Below are positions 15,142-24,112 of a DNA stretch of 60,307 nt, in pieces. The notes below the pieces were generated by a model, which was not told the origin of the DNA, did not search any database, and saw only the letters and a program-made list of their open reading frames with translations. The first letter of the stretch is position 1, and every line of letters begins with the position of its first letter. The translations under genes and the position numbers were made by a program. Source of the stretch: CAZTDP01 sp964612565 (GTDB lineage: Bacteria > Patescibacteriota > WWE3 > UBA101185 > UBA10185); the NCBI GenBank assembly GCA_964612565.1, contig CAZTDP010000006.1, forward strand, positions 1-60,307, read 5' to 3'.

Positions 15142-15947
15142 TGGACGGCCTCCTGTGGGTCGACGACGACGATGGACGAGGTTTGTGCGAGGTAGTCGGG
15201 CTCGAGCCACACCTGACCCGAAACTCCGTGATTGGGCCCCCAGTGGTTGAGAGCGTGCACGACTCCGTCACCCGAGCAACCAAGGCCGGTGAGCATGTGG
15301 TAGCCGCGAATCTCCGCCCTCGTGTCGAGGCGCACCGGCGCAGCCGAGTGGCACTCGTCGAAGTCGGCGGTGACGGGGATCGAGATCCCGAAGGCCCGCC
15401 CCGAGGCCACGGCGGCCCGTACGGCGTCGATTCGGTCCTGGAGGGTCCCCGCGTAGACCATGAAGCTCCCGCGCCGTCCTACGTGGTCGCGTGAGTCCCA
15501 GCGAGCGCTCAGCGGCGGGCGTTGGTTGATGCGCGCCTCGCTCCAAGGGAACGCGGTCTCGGGCGGGAGCCCATTCGACGCGACAGCCTTGAGCAATAGC
15601 GACGGCCGGCAGCCATCGTCGACGACTCGAGCTGATTCAGCGAACCGTCCCCAGTAGTAGGCAGCGCGTCGAGACGAGAGCGGCGAGTCGACGCCGTAGC
15701 GCGCGGCCATGGTGAGCACCTCGGCCTCGGCCCAGAATTGCGCGACGCAGCTACCCGTGCCGCCCTGGTTTAGCGGCATGTAGTCGGGGAGGTACTGCGC
15801 GAGGTCGGGGTCACCAAAGGCCGACGCTCGCGGAGCGGATGGCAGCCCGAGCCGCTCGAAGTCGTGCATCGGGCGACGCTCGACCTCGGGCTTCACGCCG
15901 CCAATGCGCCGCCCCGCGTAGGAGCGCAGCAGAGTTGTGAGGCTCAC
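15138..15947 (-). CDS. Papain-like (C1A) cysteine peptidase
   Basis: 269 residues with a complete papain tetrad: Gln61 and Cys67 in NQGGTGSCVAQ, His217 in GYHMLTGLG and Asn234 in ALNHWGPNHGVSG, each in the order of C1A enzymes. No signal peptide or pro-domain is obvious, although residues 1-55 could serve as a short pro-region. GTG 15947 overlaps the previous stop. It lies between the holin-like gene and the lipoprotein, so a role in lysis or in cleaving peptide cross-links or host surface protein is likely; tail processing is another option. Confidence 0.75.
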   Translation of the reverse strand: MSLTTLLRSYAGRRIGGVKPEVERRPMHDFERLGLPSAPRASAFGDPDLAQYLPDYMPLNQGGTGSCVAQFWAEAEVLTMAARYGVDSPLSSRRAAYYWGRFAESARVVDDGCRPSLLLKAVASNGLPPETAFPWSEARINQRPPLSARWDSRDHVGRRGSFMVYAGTLQDRIDAVRAAVASGRAFGISIPVTADFDECHSAAPVRLDTRAEIRGYHMLTGLGCSGDGVVHALNHWGPNHGVSGQVWLEPDYLAQTSSIVVVDPQEAVQ

Positions 15948-16567
15948 TGCGTCCCCGCCTCCGTGGCGCACCGCTCCACAATGTACTGCTGCGCCGCCTT
16001 GCGCGTCACGTAGATTGCAGCGCCCGTGCCGATGGCAACGACCACGGTCGACCCGATGATGACGCGCCGAATGCTCTCGTTGTCGATGGGCAGCGTAGCG
16101 AGCCCTCCGGAGCCGGTCGCGATGGCGCCCGCTTCAGCGATTGCTCCCCACAGCGTTTCGCGGTCACTGAGCTGTTCGCACCGTCGAGCTGACGCGGCCG
16201 CCTTGGGCGCTCCCAAGGCCGGCTTGATTTGCCCGCGGGCGTTGTCGAGGGTGCCGGCGCAGCCGGAGAGCAGGGCAGCCAGAGCCGCGACAATCAGCAC
16301 CGGAATCGTCTCGCGAAGCTTCGCCGGGAGCTTCCCGATCACGATAAGCGAAAGCCCTTGGATTAGTAGCCACGGATCGAATCCGAAAGCTCGACAGATC
16401 TTGAGCACGGCCGCGATCCGCGGACGCTTCTCGCACCACGCGTCGACCTGCGATCGTCGAGCGACGAGGTTCACGAGGCAGGTGGCGAGCAGCCACCACA
16501 GAATGATTGGGAGCGCAAACTTTAGCGCGATCCAGGCCTGATTTAGCTGATTTTGAATAGTCTCCAC
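15944..16567 (-). CDS. Holin-like membrane protein with internal lipobox
   Basis: 207 residues. Hydrophobic segments at about 10-35 (AWIALKFALPIILWWLLA), 66-78, 86-103 and 167-190. The third segment, TIPVLIVAALAALLSGC, looks like a lipoprotein signal with Cys near residue 103, and an in-frame GTG codon upstream (VIGKLPAKL) might start a separate lipoprotein. It precedes the peptidase and endolysin genes, which fits a holin or holin/spanin role. The exact function is uncertain. Confidence 0.55.
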   Translation of the reverse strand: METIQNQLNQAWIALKFALPIILWWLLATCLVNLVARRSQVDAWCEKRPRIAAVLKICRAFGFDPWLLIQGLSLIVIGKLPAKLRETIPVLIVAALAALLSGCAGTLDNARGQIKPALGAPKAAASARRCEQLSDRETLWGAIAEAGAIATGSGGLATLPIDNESIRRVIIGSTVVVAIGTGAAIYVTRKAAQQYIVERCATEAGTQ

Positions 16568-16576
16568 GATGTCTCC

Positions 16577-19500
16577 TTACGGTCTTACGTACTTGCCCAA
16601 CCGCCCCTGATGCAGCCCGATCATCGCCTGCACGGCGGCGCGAGCCACGAGACGCTTTCCTGTCAGTGCAGAGCCAACAGGCTCGGCAAGGTGCGGGCCG
16701 TACGTCTCCGGCTGTCCTGGTGTGCCCTGGTCGTAGAAGTTCGCCGCAGGGTCCGCCTGAAGCGCTGCGTTGACGTAGAGGATCTGGCAGTCGGGGCGGA
16801 CCGAGATCCAGTCTTCGAGCTGATCTGCTCGAGCATCGGGCCCGTACGTCACGCCACCAAGCACGCAGCTCGACACCTGCGGAATGATGAGCGTACAACC
16901 AGCCACGCGAAGCCTGTCGAGTTGCGCTGTGATCATCGTGCGCGCAGTCGCTCTCGATGTCCCGTAGACGACCTGCTCGTTGACCATCGCCATGTAGTCG
17001 ACGAATACGAGTGCACCGCGGTGGAACCGCTCATCGAGCAACAGTCGATTGATCTGACTCTGAAGGTTCGCGTTGACACTGCTCGGCGTAGACACGCCCT
17101 GTGCGCCGTAGGCGAAGTCCGCAACAACGGTCACGGTGACACCGAGCTCGGTTCCTTGCTCGACGACGTAGTGGGCCATCCGATTCGTCTGCCCGCTCTC
17201 AACCGTCATGTACGAGGACCCGAGAATAAAGCAGCGGATCGCGTAGTCGGCAGTCGCTGTGAGCGTGCCTTGTGTCTCGCGGTAGTACGCCGCGATTTCT
17301 GCCGCGCTCATGGCGCGAGGGCACACCGCTGGATCCGAGAAAAACATCTCAGCGTTGCGGAACTGCGTGCCATTGCGCTCTGCGCCAAACAAGATCCCTT
17401 CAGGGGCGTCGGCGACGGTTCCGCCAAACGACTCAGTGATCGCAGTCATGCCGTTGATGCGACGCGTGTACGCGTTGCTCGACAGCGAGGTCGCGATCGT
17501 GAGCCAGCGTCCTCGCAGGTTCGGGAACGCCTGCACAGAGTTGTCTGCGTTCCAACCAGAGAACGAAATGCGAGACGTGCTGTTGTTGTCTTCCCATCCA
17601 CCCTGCCAACGAGGGGCGTTCGGGTTCGACACGTAGATCCCTTGCGCCGGGAACCCGCACCACATTTCGAGCGTGTCGCCCGAGTTCGCCATTTCAAAAT
17701 CGCCGAATCCGATTTGCGACGTGGAGTTGTCGCTCTCGTACGAGCCAGCGAAAAACGCAATGCTTGGGCTTCCTGAGGTGACCAGCGTTCGAACGTTCGC
17801 GAGCACGGTAACGGCCGTCGACGTGACAGCGAGAGGAATCACTAGCGCACCTGAACCACCTTGGCGCACGTTGCCGCGTGATACTCCGTATGTTGCGGCC
17901 ATTGGATCTGTGACGCTTGTCCATGTACCGATCACGGTCCCGCCGACTACCGAGTCGCGCTGCAACCACACGAGGTCAGCGGGCGCCACGTAGGTCCATC
18001 GCGCCGAAGCTAGGATTCTCGAGTGTTCGGTATCGAGCTGCAGCAGTACCTCCCAGGTGCCGCCATCGGACCAAGGCACAAGGCCGTGGAGCGCGGCCCC
18101 GCTCACGGGCACGATCGGTGTTGTCCAATCGATCGAGTAGCCAGCGGGTGGGACGATATTTGCCCCCGTCACCCCAGCGGGGAACGTTGCCCGCAGCTGC
18201 GCCCCGTTGGTTGCCACCGTAGCCGACAGGGTCAGTGTCTGCGCTCCACTCGAGGGGGACGACGTCGTCGCGTAGGCTCGACCGAACGCGTAAGAACCCG
18301 TCCACGCGACGGCGTACGAATGCACGACCGTGATCGGTGTGGCTGTCGTGACGGTGCCACCGACGTCAGTGGCGTCCGCGTTGATCGTCCACGTCCCCTC
18401 AGTTCCTGGAGTGGTCACCGTGTAGGCCCAGACGTCGCTGCTGCCGACGCGAGTGGCCGCAACTCGCGATTGCCCAGAGCGCCAAACGGCGACCGCAGCG
18501 ATTTCACCGGCGCCACCCGGGTGGGTGACGTAGAGCGATCCAGAGACTGTTGCCGCTGGAACGGTAGTGGCTCCAGAGGTTGGACTCGTGATCGCAATGG
18601 TTGGCGCCTGCGCAACGGCGGTGACCTGGACGGCCGTGGATGTTACCGCGCCGATCGACGTCACGATGCGCACCGAAAGGTTATGCACTCCGGCAGACAA
18701 CGATGACGTTGTGACCCCGCTGCCAAGCGTTCCGGTGCCGACAACCGTCTCACCATCAAGCGCCACCAGCGCCGTGTTTGCCGGCATCGCCAGGTCGGTA
18801 GTAGCCGTGATGTGCCGCGGCCCCTCATCGACGGTGGCGCCAGTCTGGGGAGACGTGATCGTGAGCGTCGGTTGGGCCACAGTGATCGCCCTCGGCGTCG
18901 TCGTCTGCCCGCCAATCGCGTCAGTGCACCGTACGCTGATCGTGTGGGCGCCAGCGGATGTCACAGCGACGGAGACCGTGCCGGCAACGTTGCTCGTTCC
19001 CGCGCCGCTCGTGAGCGCTAGAGTCCCAGCAACGACAGAGCCGTCGAGCAGAGATTCAAAGCTTTCTGCCGATAGCACGCCATCCGCGTCCGTAGCGGAA
19101 AACGCCACCGTTACCGCTCCCGGGGCAACGGTCGCGCCGTTCGCCGGGCTCGTGATCGTGACAACCGGGAGCAGGTTGACGGGCTTTCCCGACTCGACAA
19201 ACGTGGCCGAGGCGACCTGGTGGGCCGCCATATCAACGCCGTTCGTCGGGCGCACGAAGGCGAGGATCCCCACGGTGTCGCCGACGGAAATCAGGGCTTG
19301 TTCGACTTGACCGATTGTCCCAGTGAACACGCCCGCCGGACCATGCGTCATCGCGATTGGCGTGCATACGGGCTGGCCATTGCGTGCAACGGTCAATGTG
19401 CCGACGGCTCCAGGATCAGCCCCTGCACCCTGCAACTGCGCGACGGTCACGACCACCCGCAGCGGAGCCGCGTGGTACGCTCGGCACGCGGGAACCGTCG

Positions 19501-19987
19501 GGAAGATTGTCGTCTGTGAAGTGCCAGGCAGGTCGAGAACGCCAGCGATTTCGATTGTGGACTGGAGAGGGAGCGAGTCTGTTGCCGACGGTGCCGCATC
19601 AACCGCGTTTAGCGGGTCGCCATTCACTGGCCCGACGCCACGCTCAAGAATGAGTACAGACGTCTCCCCTGCTCGCTCACGTGCGCCACTCGCCGGGTAG
19701 TACCAGGCGTCGTGCTGGTAGTTGCCGTCGAGTAGGGCAGCGTCGCGCTCAGTCAGGGTGAGGACGTGGATTCCTGTCGCTTCGCCGTCTACCTCGAGAT
19801 AGCCGGTCAGTTGCGATGAGCCTCGGCGCCCGAAGCACCAGGAAACAACTCCCCCTGTGCAATTGCGCGCGGTCCCGTCGGCGTTTCGAAGCGTGATCGT
19901 CAGTGTGATTGCCTCGCCGACAACGGAACGGATCTCGGTTGACGGCGGAGCGCTTCCGCGCGTGTAGGTGATTGAGGTGGTGGTCAT
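16577..19987 (-). CDS. Tail fibre with Ig-like repeats and a C-terminal SGNH-like domain
   Basis: 1136 residues. A beta-rich start is followed by Ig-like repeats (ITSPANGATVAPGAVTV, ITSPQTGATVDEG, ITSPTSGATTVPA), a LamG-like lectin region (about 690-890) and a C-terminal SGNH-fold region with GSSYM near 922 and YGPHLAEP near 1095. The last motif lacks the Asp expected in DxxH, so catalysis is doubtful. ATG 19987 follows the previous TAA by two bases. Likely receptor-binding fibre acting on host surface polysaccharide. Confidence 0.75.
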   Translation of the reverse strand: MTTTSITYTRGSAPPSTEIRSVVGEAITLTITLRNADGTARNCTGGVVSWCFGRRGSSQLTGYLEVDGEATGIHVLTLTERDAALLDGNYQHDAWYYPASGARERAGETSVLILERGVGPVNGDPLNAVDAAPSATDSLPLQSTIEIAGVLDLPGTSQTTIFPTVPACRAYHAAPLRVVVTVAQLQGAGADPGAVGTLTVARNGQPVCTPIAMTHGPAGVFTGTIGQVEQALISVGDTVGILAFVRPTNGVDMAAHQVASATFVESGKPVNLLPVVTITSPANGATVAPGAVTVAFSATDADGVLSAESFESLLDGSVVAGTLALTSGAGTSNVAGTVSVAVTSAGAHTISVRCTDAIGGQTTTPRAITVAQPTLTITSPQTGATVDEGPRHITATTDLAMPANTALVALDGETVVGTGTLGSGVTTSSLSAGVHNLSVRIVTSIGAVTSTAVQVTAVAQAPTIAITSPTSGATTVPAATVSGSLYVTHPGGAGEIAAVAVWRSGQSRVAATRVGSSDVWAYTVTTPGTEGTWTINADATDVGGTVTTATPITVVHSYAVAWTGSYAFGRAYATTSSPSSGAQTLTLSATVATNGAQLRATFPAGVTGANIVPPAGYSIDWTTPIVPVSGAALHGLVPWSDGGTWEVLLQLDTEHSRILASARWTYVAPADLVWLQRDSVVGGTVIGTWTSVTDPMAATYGVSRGNVRQGGSGALVIPLAVTSTAVTVLANVRTLVTSGSPSIAFFAGSYESDNSTSQIGFGDFEMANSGDTLEMWCGFPAQGIYVSNPNAPRWQGGWEDNNSTSRISFSGWNADNSVQAFPNLRGRWLTIATSLSSNAYTRRINGMTAITESFGGTVADAPEGILFGAERNGTQFRNAEMFFSDPAVCPRAMSAAEIAAYYRETQGTLTATADYAIRCFILGSSYMTVESGQTNRMAHYVVEQGTELGVTVTVVADFAYGAQGVSTPSSVNANLQSQINRLLLDERFHRGALVFVDYMAMVNEQVVYGTSRATARTMITAQLDRLRVAGCTLIIPQVSSCVLGGVTYGPDARADQLEDWISVRPDCQILYVNAALQADPAANFYDQGTPGQPETYGPHLAEPVGSALTGKRLVARAAVQAMIGLHQGRLGKYVRP

Positions 19988-19989
19988 TG

Positions 19990-21651
19990 TTACGCCATTG
20001 AGTCGAGCTGCACGCGGACAGCCGCGCAAATTATTCCCGCGATCACGTCGTGAGCTGTCTGCGAGAAATGCGTCCCATCAGGGTAGAGCGCGGTGTTTGA
20101 GGTGTGCGCGGAGTTGGCGAACATTGGATGCGCGCAAACGTCTGCGATCCCGTGCGCATGCGAAGACCACCCAGCACGTAGCAGGCGGTTTAGTTCGTCA
20201 ATACACGCGTCACCGATCGCCTTGCTTGCAAGGTAGCCTCCGCCCAATAGCATGTACCCCGTTGCCTCGCGGTAGGTCGCAGTGACAACCACGACCCGGA
20301 ATCCAGTAGCGCGCGCCATGTCGCATAGGTCCCAGAATCGCTGCACCACGGCGGCACACCTCGCCACCGCTTGCGCCTGATTGTCACTCGCGGATGCCAC
20401 GGCCAGCAGATGATTGGACAGCTCCCACGCGACATAGACGCAATCGGACCCGGACGAGAACAGCGGGGCCGCATACGTTGGGTAACGCGTGATCATGCCC
20501 TCCGTCGTCTGTCCGCCGACGCCGAGATTGTACACGCGACAGTACCCGAGCGCCGCGGCGCCGAGCTTCGCCTGCAATGGGATCGTGTAGCACCCCTGTC
20601 CGCCGCCGGTCCGATCTGATGTGAGCGAGTTGCCGTCGCAGACGATCCGCAAGTGGTGCGTCCCGAGCAGGCGACGATAGATTTCACGGATGTCTGAAAC
20701 GCCCGCTAGCCCGCTGTAAATCGACAGGTGCCGCATTGCCGCGGTGATGTATTGTGAGGGCGCGTACGACCCATTGGCGAGGTGCGCACCAATCGTCGAG
20801 TGCACAACTGTCGCAGGCGTGCCGCTCATCGCGTCTGCTGAGTAGTTGTACCGTTTTCCGTCGACCCATACGTGTGACGTTCCGGCACCATTGCCATGCA
20901 CCCAGATGACCAGCTTGTCCTCGGTCGTTGTAAAAACCGAGTCGCTCGAGTTGTTCCACGCGGTGTCGAAAATCGACGCATAGCCGGCGTAGCAGTCGTA
21001 GAGAACAGTGTTGTCCGCGCCTGAAACGTTGAATAGGCAATTTGCACCAAGGTAGACACCAAGTCTCGCTAGGCAGACAACGGTGCGCGGTTGGTTCGCC
21101 CCGAGCTTCCCTGAGATCCCATCGCACGCGAGGTAGTGCGCGCCACCAAACGTGATGCATGGACCACCGTCGCTCCAGCCAGTCGCCGATAGTGTCGGGC
21201 GCAGCGTCGACGTTTGCGTGGCGTTGCTACCACACCCAGACTGATCGGCGACGGAGTCGACTAGGCCACCTGTGGCTGAGACACCGAAGCGAGCATCGTA
21301 CACCCCGATCGGGAACACGGACAGGTCATTCCAAAAACGATCGCCCGATGTCCTACTAGCAGTCGTGGTCCGTTGCCGCCGATACCTACCCGTCGCGACC
21401 CCCGTGACCTGCAAGCACGTCTGCCCGTCGTCTGCCGCGGTTGAGGAGGCGTCCCAGGCGAAGAGGACGTATGATCCGTTGAGCAACACCAGGTACGTGT
21501 CAGCCTGCGCCACAATGCCAGCGCGAAGCTCAGCGACGGTGGCCACCTGGACGTTCCCCGGGCTGTACCCGGCGCCGTGCTGTCTGGCGGTGTAGACGGG
21601 GGCGACGCCCGGTTGTGAGCGATGGGCGCCTCGAATTGAATAGTCTACCAT
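19990..21651 (-). CDS. Tail fibre/spike with LamG-like and SGNH hydrolase domains
   Basis: 553 residues from ATG 21651 (AAGGAT ribosome site). The middle is a LamG-like beta-sandwich (about 105-320); the C-terminal part is an SGNH/GDSL hydrolase: DGNSLTS near 340 with the nucleophile Ser, NLGVGGQTT, AWELSNHL and DGTHFSQTAH near 523 with the Asp-x-x-His pair. Probably de-acetylates or cleaves esters on host polysaccharide during adsorption. The adjacent fibre has a related but degraded domain. Confidence 0.8.
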   Translation of the reverse strand: MVDYSIRGAHRSQPGVAPVYTARQHGAGYSPGNVQVATVAELRAGIVAQADTYLVLLNGSYVLFAWDASSTAADDGQTCLQVTGVATGRYRRQRTTTASRTSGDRFWNDLSVFPIGVYDARFGVSATGGLVDSVADQSGCGSNATQTSTLRPTLSATGWSDGGPCITFGGAHYLACDGISGKLGANQPRTVVCLARLGVYLGANCLFNVSGADNTVLYDCYAGYASIFDTAWNNSSDSVFTTTEDKLVIWVHGNGAGTSHVWVDGKRYNYSADAMSGTPATVVHSTIGAHLANGSYAPSQYITAAMRHLSIYSGLAGVSDIREIYRRLLGTHHLRIVCDGNSLTSDRTGGGQGCYTIPLQAKLGAAALGYCRVYNLGVGGQTTEGMITRYPTYAAPLFSSGSDCVYVAWELSNHLLAVASASDNQAQAVARCAAVVQRFWDLCDMARATGFRVVVVTATYREATGYMLLGGGYLASKAIGDACIDELNRLLRAGWSSHAHGIADVCAHPMFANSAHTSNTALYPDGTHFSQTAHDVIAGIICAAVRVQLDSMA

Positions 21652-21746
21652 AGCGAAATCCTTATGGTTTCGTAGAAGTTGACGCGCGGGCATTGCGAAG
21701 GGGCAACGCGATGCGCATGCTGTTCGGTCAGCGGAGGAACTGAAGA

Positions 21747-22298
21747 ATGTGCAACCGAACCCGATTGATCTTGCTTGGGCTGGCTACTGGAGTGCTTTGC
21801 GTGGGATGCGGTGCGGACAGCAGCGGCTACCCCGAGGATTTTGGAGCTGGCGGCAGCGATGTCGCGAGCGGTGGATCGTCCGTGAAAACGGTGAGCGAGT
21901 CTTCGAGCGGGAGCAATGGTGGGAGCCAGTCTTCGTACGCTACTGAGTGCCAGGCTGTCGAGGCAAAGGCGTGCGTGCCAGGAGCGTCCGTCTCGTGCGC
22001 TTGCCCCGACGGCTCGACGAGCTCGCAGGTGTGTGCGGCAGATGGGCAGAGTTTCGGTGCTTGCCAGTGCGAGGTGGAGCCTGTAGAGGTGACTCCAGAC
22101 GGCTACTCCGGCGAGTGCCTCGTTGTCGGGATCAACGACACGCTTACCGGGTGTTACTCGCCAGCAATCGCGCTTGTGAATTGCCCGGGAGACGTAGCCG
22201 GCGGGTTCGTGCCAGACGGTTACAAGAGCTGCTTTTTGCCGCGGATGACGAGCGGGACGCTCTACGGTGTGCCCGGCGCAATGTGTTGCTCGAAGTAA
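21747..22298 (+). CDS. Lipoprotein on the opposite strand (moron-like), myxobacterial style
   Basis: 183 residues with signal LILLGLATGVLCVGC (lipid Cys21), a Ser/Gly-rich linker (about 25-65), then the Cys motif VPGASVSCACPDGSTSSQVC and CAADGQSFGACQC, a hallmark of surface lipoproteins in Myxococcota. The second half has more Cys. GGAGG lies 10 bases before ATG 21747. It is the only rightward gene inside the leftward late operon, between fibre genes, and ends 1 base from the converging gene. Likely expressed by the prophage, perhaps altering the host surface. Confidence 0.75.
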   Translation: MCNRTRLILLGLATGVLCVGCGADSSGYPEDFGAGGSDVASGGSSVKTVSESSSGSNGGSQSSYATECQAVEAKACVPGASVSCACPDGSTSSQVCAADGQSFGACQCEVEPVEVTPDGYSGECLVVGINDTLTGCYSPAIALVNCPGDVAGGFVPDGYKSCFLPRMTSGTLYGVPGAMCCSK

Positions 22299-22299
22299 G

Positions 22300-23187
22300 T
22301 CAGAACCAACGACTCGACGAGGATACAACCGTGCACTCTTGGCCAGGCTGCAGATCCGCAAGCACAAAGCAGGTCGCCTGATCTACGACGCGGAACGATT
22401 GCGTCGCTGTGTATGGGTTCTTGATGACCTTCGAGCGGTTCGCGGAGTTCGCGTCTGGCGTCGCGAGCAGGACAATACTGCCGGACGCCGACATCGTGAT
22501 CACGCTGATGTGATGGCTCGTGTGCGTGATAACCGTGGCCGTGGCATCGCCCATCGAGATCTCTTGGTGTGTGTCACGAATAGCGTCCGTGGCGAAGTAA
22601 ACGGCGCCGTTGTGCGTCTCGGTTCCGTTGTGCGTCTCGGTTCCGTTGTGCGTCTCGGCCGCATTGAACGTCGAGGTTGCCCCAACCGTCAGCGTTTGGG
22701 TCGGGCTGTTGCCTAGGGTCGTGTTACCAAGCGATGATAACCCACCTGCCGCGCCGAGTGGAGCGTAAGGGCTCAGAATGACAGTATTGCGGAATTCAAC
22801 TTCACCATTGTGCGTCTCGGCCGCATTGAACGTCGAGGTTGCGCCAACCGTCAACGTGTTAGATGGACTGGTGCCTAGTACCGTGTTTTCTAACGACGTA
22901 AGCCCACCAGCTGCGGTTACGGTCCCAACGAACCGAGCCGCATCACCGAAGTATGACTCGCAGTAGACCACGAACTCGCCGCTAGGGTCCACTGATAGCT
23001 TGGATCCAGAGAATTGCATTCCGGTTCCGCCAATAGTAATCACAGCGCTCGGGGCCCACGTGCCGCCTTCGTCGCCGTTGATGGCCGCAAACAGGTTGGC
23101 GTCGAACTTCTCGAACTCGGCAGCGCTAACGCCTGTGCCAATCGCCCATTCGGCGTAGTCTGCGCGGACTCTTGTGTTGTGAGACAT
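22300..23187 (-). CDS. Tail fibre-like protein with internal repeats
   Basis: 295 residues, Thr/Ser/Gly-rich, with a duplicated module (LTVGATSTFNAAETHNG twice) and three tandem HNG-TET units encoded by an 18-bp direct repeat at 22607-22660. The N-terminal 45 residues are helical and may attach to the baseplate; the end is a short beta region. TAATG coupling to the gp48-like gene upstream supports a tail-tip role. Confidence 0.65.
   Translation of the reverse strand: MSHNTRVRADYAEWAIGTGVSAAEFEKFDANLFAAINGDEGGTWAPSAVITIGGTGMQFSGSKLSVDPSGEFVVYCESYFGDAARFVGTVTAAGGLTSLENTVLGTSPSNTLTVGATSTFNAAETHNGEVEFRNTVILSPYAPLGAAGGLSSLGNTTLGNSPTQTLTVGATSTFNAAETHNGTETHNGTETHNGAVYFATDAIRDTHQEISMGDATATVITHTSHHISVITMSASGSIVLLATPDANSANRSKVIKNPYTATQSFRVVDQATCFVLADLQPGQECTVVSSSSRWF
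22607..22660. repeat. Three tandem 18-bp repeats in the fibre gene
   Basis: Units CCGTTGTGCGTCTCGGTT at 22607-22624, 22625-22642 and 22643-22660 (the last ends CC). A related copy lies near 22804. In-frame, so unit gain or loss would change fibre length without a frameshift. Confidence 0.8.
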
Positions 23188-24107
23188 TACGGTTCCAGTC
23201 CCTGGATCGGCGCGTAGCCAATCGCTCTATCGGATGCGATTTGGAAATAGGTCGGGTATTCGAGCGTGCCCGCGCAAAACACCCACGTGGAAACGCCCGT
23301 CATGGTGCGGCGCATGAACCATTCGATCCGCGAGAGCAGACGGCGATTGAAGAGGACCGAGCTGTCGACGACGACAACCGTGTGCCGTTTCGTTGAACCC
23401 CAGTGGGGCCACGGCGCCGTTGTGGCGCGCGCCCCGGGCTCGTGTACGTTCGCGTAGCTCGCGGTGAACGTCGTCGCGGTCGCGGCCCGCACATCAATCC
23501 GCTCTTCGAGGCCGTACTGACCAGGGTCAACAACCAGCCAGTCGCCTACCTTGAGCGGGATCCCATCTGTCAGGATTGGCGTGTAGCTGACGGTGCGCGA
23601 ACCAGGCAGGATCCTATCGGTGATTCGCACGTGCCGAATTGGGTTGCTCGGGGGCACGAAGTAGCCGCGCATCGTGGGAAACGTGACGACTTCCGGATAC
23701 GCGTCGAGCCATCGGCACCCCACAAATAGGTCACCCAGGATGGCGGACAATCCGGATTCTATCTCGGTGCGTGTTGCCCCTCGACCAACATCCATCACGG
23801 CCGTGAGAGCGGCGCGGCGCTGATTCACCGAATCGGTCGGGAGCGGCTTCAGCTGGTAGTCGCGCTCAAGGTCTTCTAGCAGGTACGTCGTCTGCTGCGG
23901 GTCGCGTTGGGCGGCAGCAGCCTCAAGCTGAAGCTGTGCCACACCGAAGGCCACGCCCAAGGCATAGTTCAGCGCCTCTTGCACTGGACCACGTAGAGCA
24001 GGGCCCAGCGACGTCTGGAGCTCGTCGTAGCGCTGCTTGCACGGCGACGGCTTCGCGCTGAAGCGAAATACGCCAAACGGCGCGAATGCTGAGAATTGGC
24101 CGGACAT
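23187..24107 (-). CDS. Baseplate wedge protein, Mu gp48/DUF2313-like
   Basis: 306 residues. The N-terminal helical part (YLLEDLERDYQLKPLP, then RRAALTAVMDVGRGATRTEIE) matches the gp48/YmfQ type found after the J-like baseplate gene. The C-terminal half is beta-rich. Position between the J-like neighbours and the fibres agrees with gp48 linking the baseplate to fibres. Confidence 0.65.
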   Translation of the reverse strand: MSGQFSAFAPFGVFRFSAKPSPCKQRYDELQTSLGPALRGPVQEALNYALGVAFGVAQLQLEAAAAQRDPQQTTYLLEDLERDYQLKPLPTDSVNQRRAALTAVMDVGRGATRTEIESGLSAILGDLFVGCRWLDAYPEVVTFPTMRGYFVPPSNPIRHVRITDRILPGSRTVSYTPILTDGIPLKVGDWLVVDPGQYGLEERIDVRAATATTFTASYANVHEPGARATTAPWPHWGSTKRHTVVVVDSSVLFNRRLLSRIEWFMRRTMTGVSTWVFCAGTLEYPTYFQIASDRAIGYAPIQGLEP

Positions 24108-24112
24108 GGCGC

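Noticed and set aside
16553..17776. 407-codon rightward frame antisense to the tail fibre
   Set aside because: Arg/His-rich shadow of a GC-rich gene; the leftward protein has clear domains.
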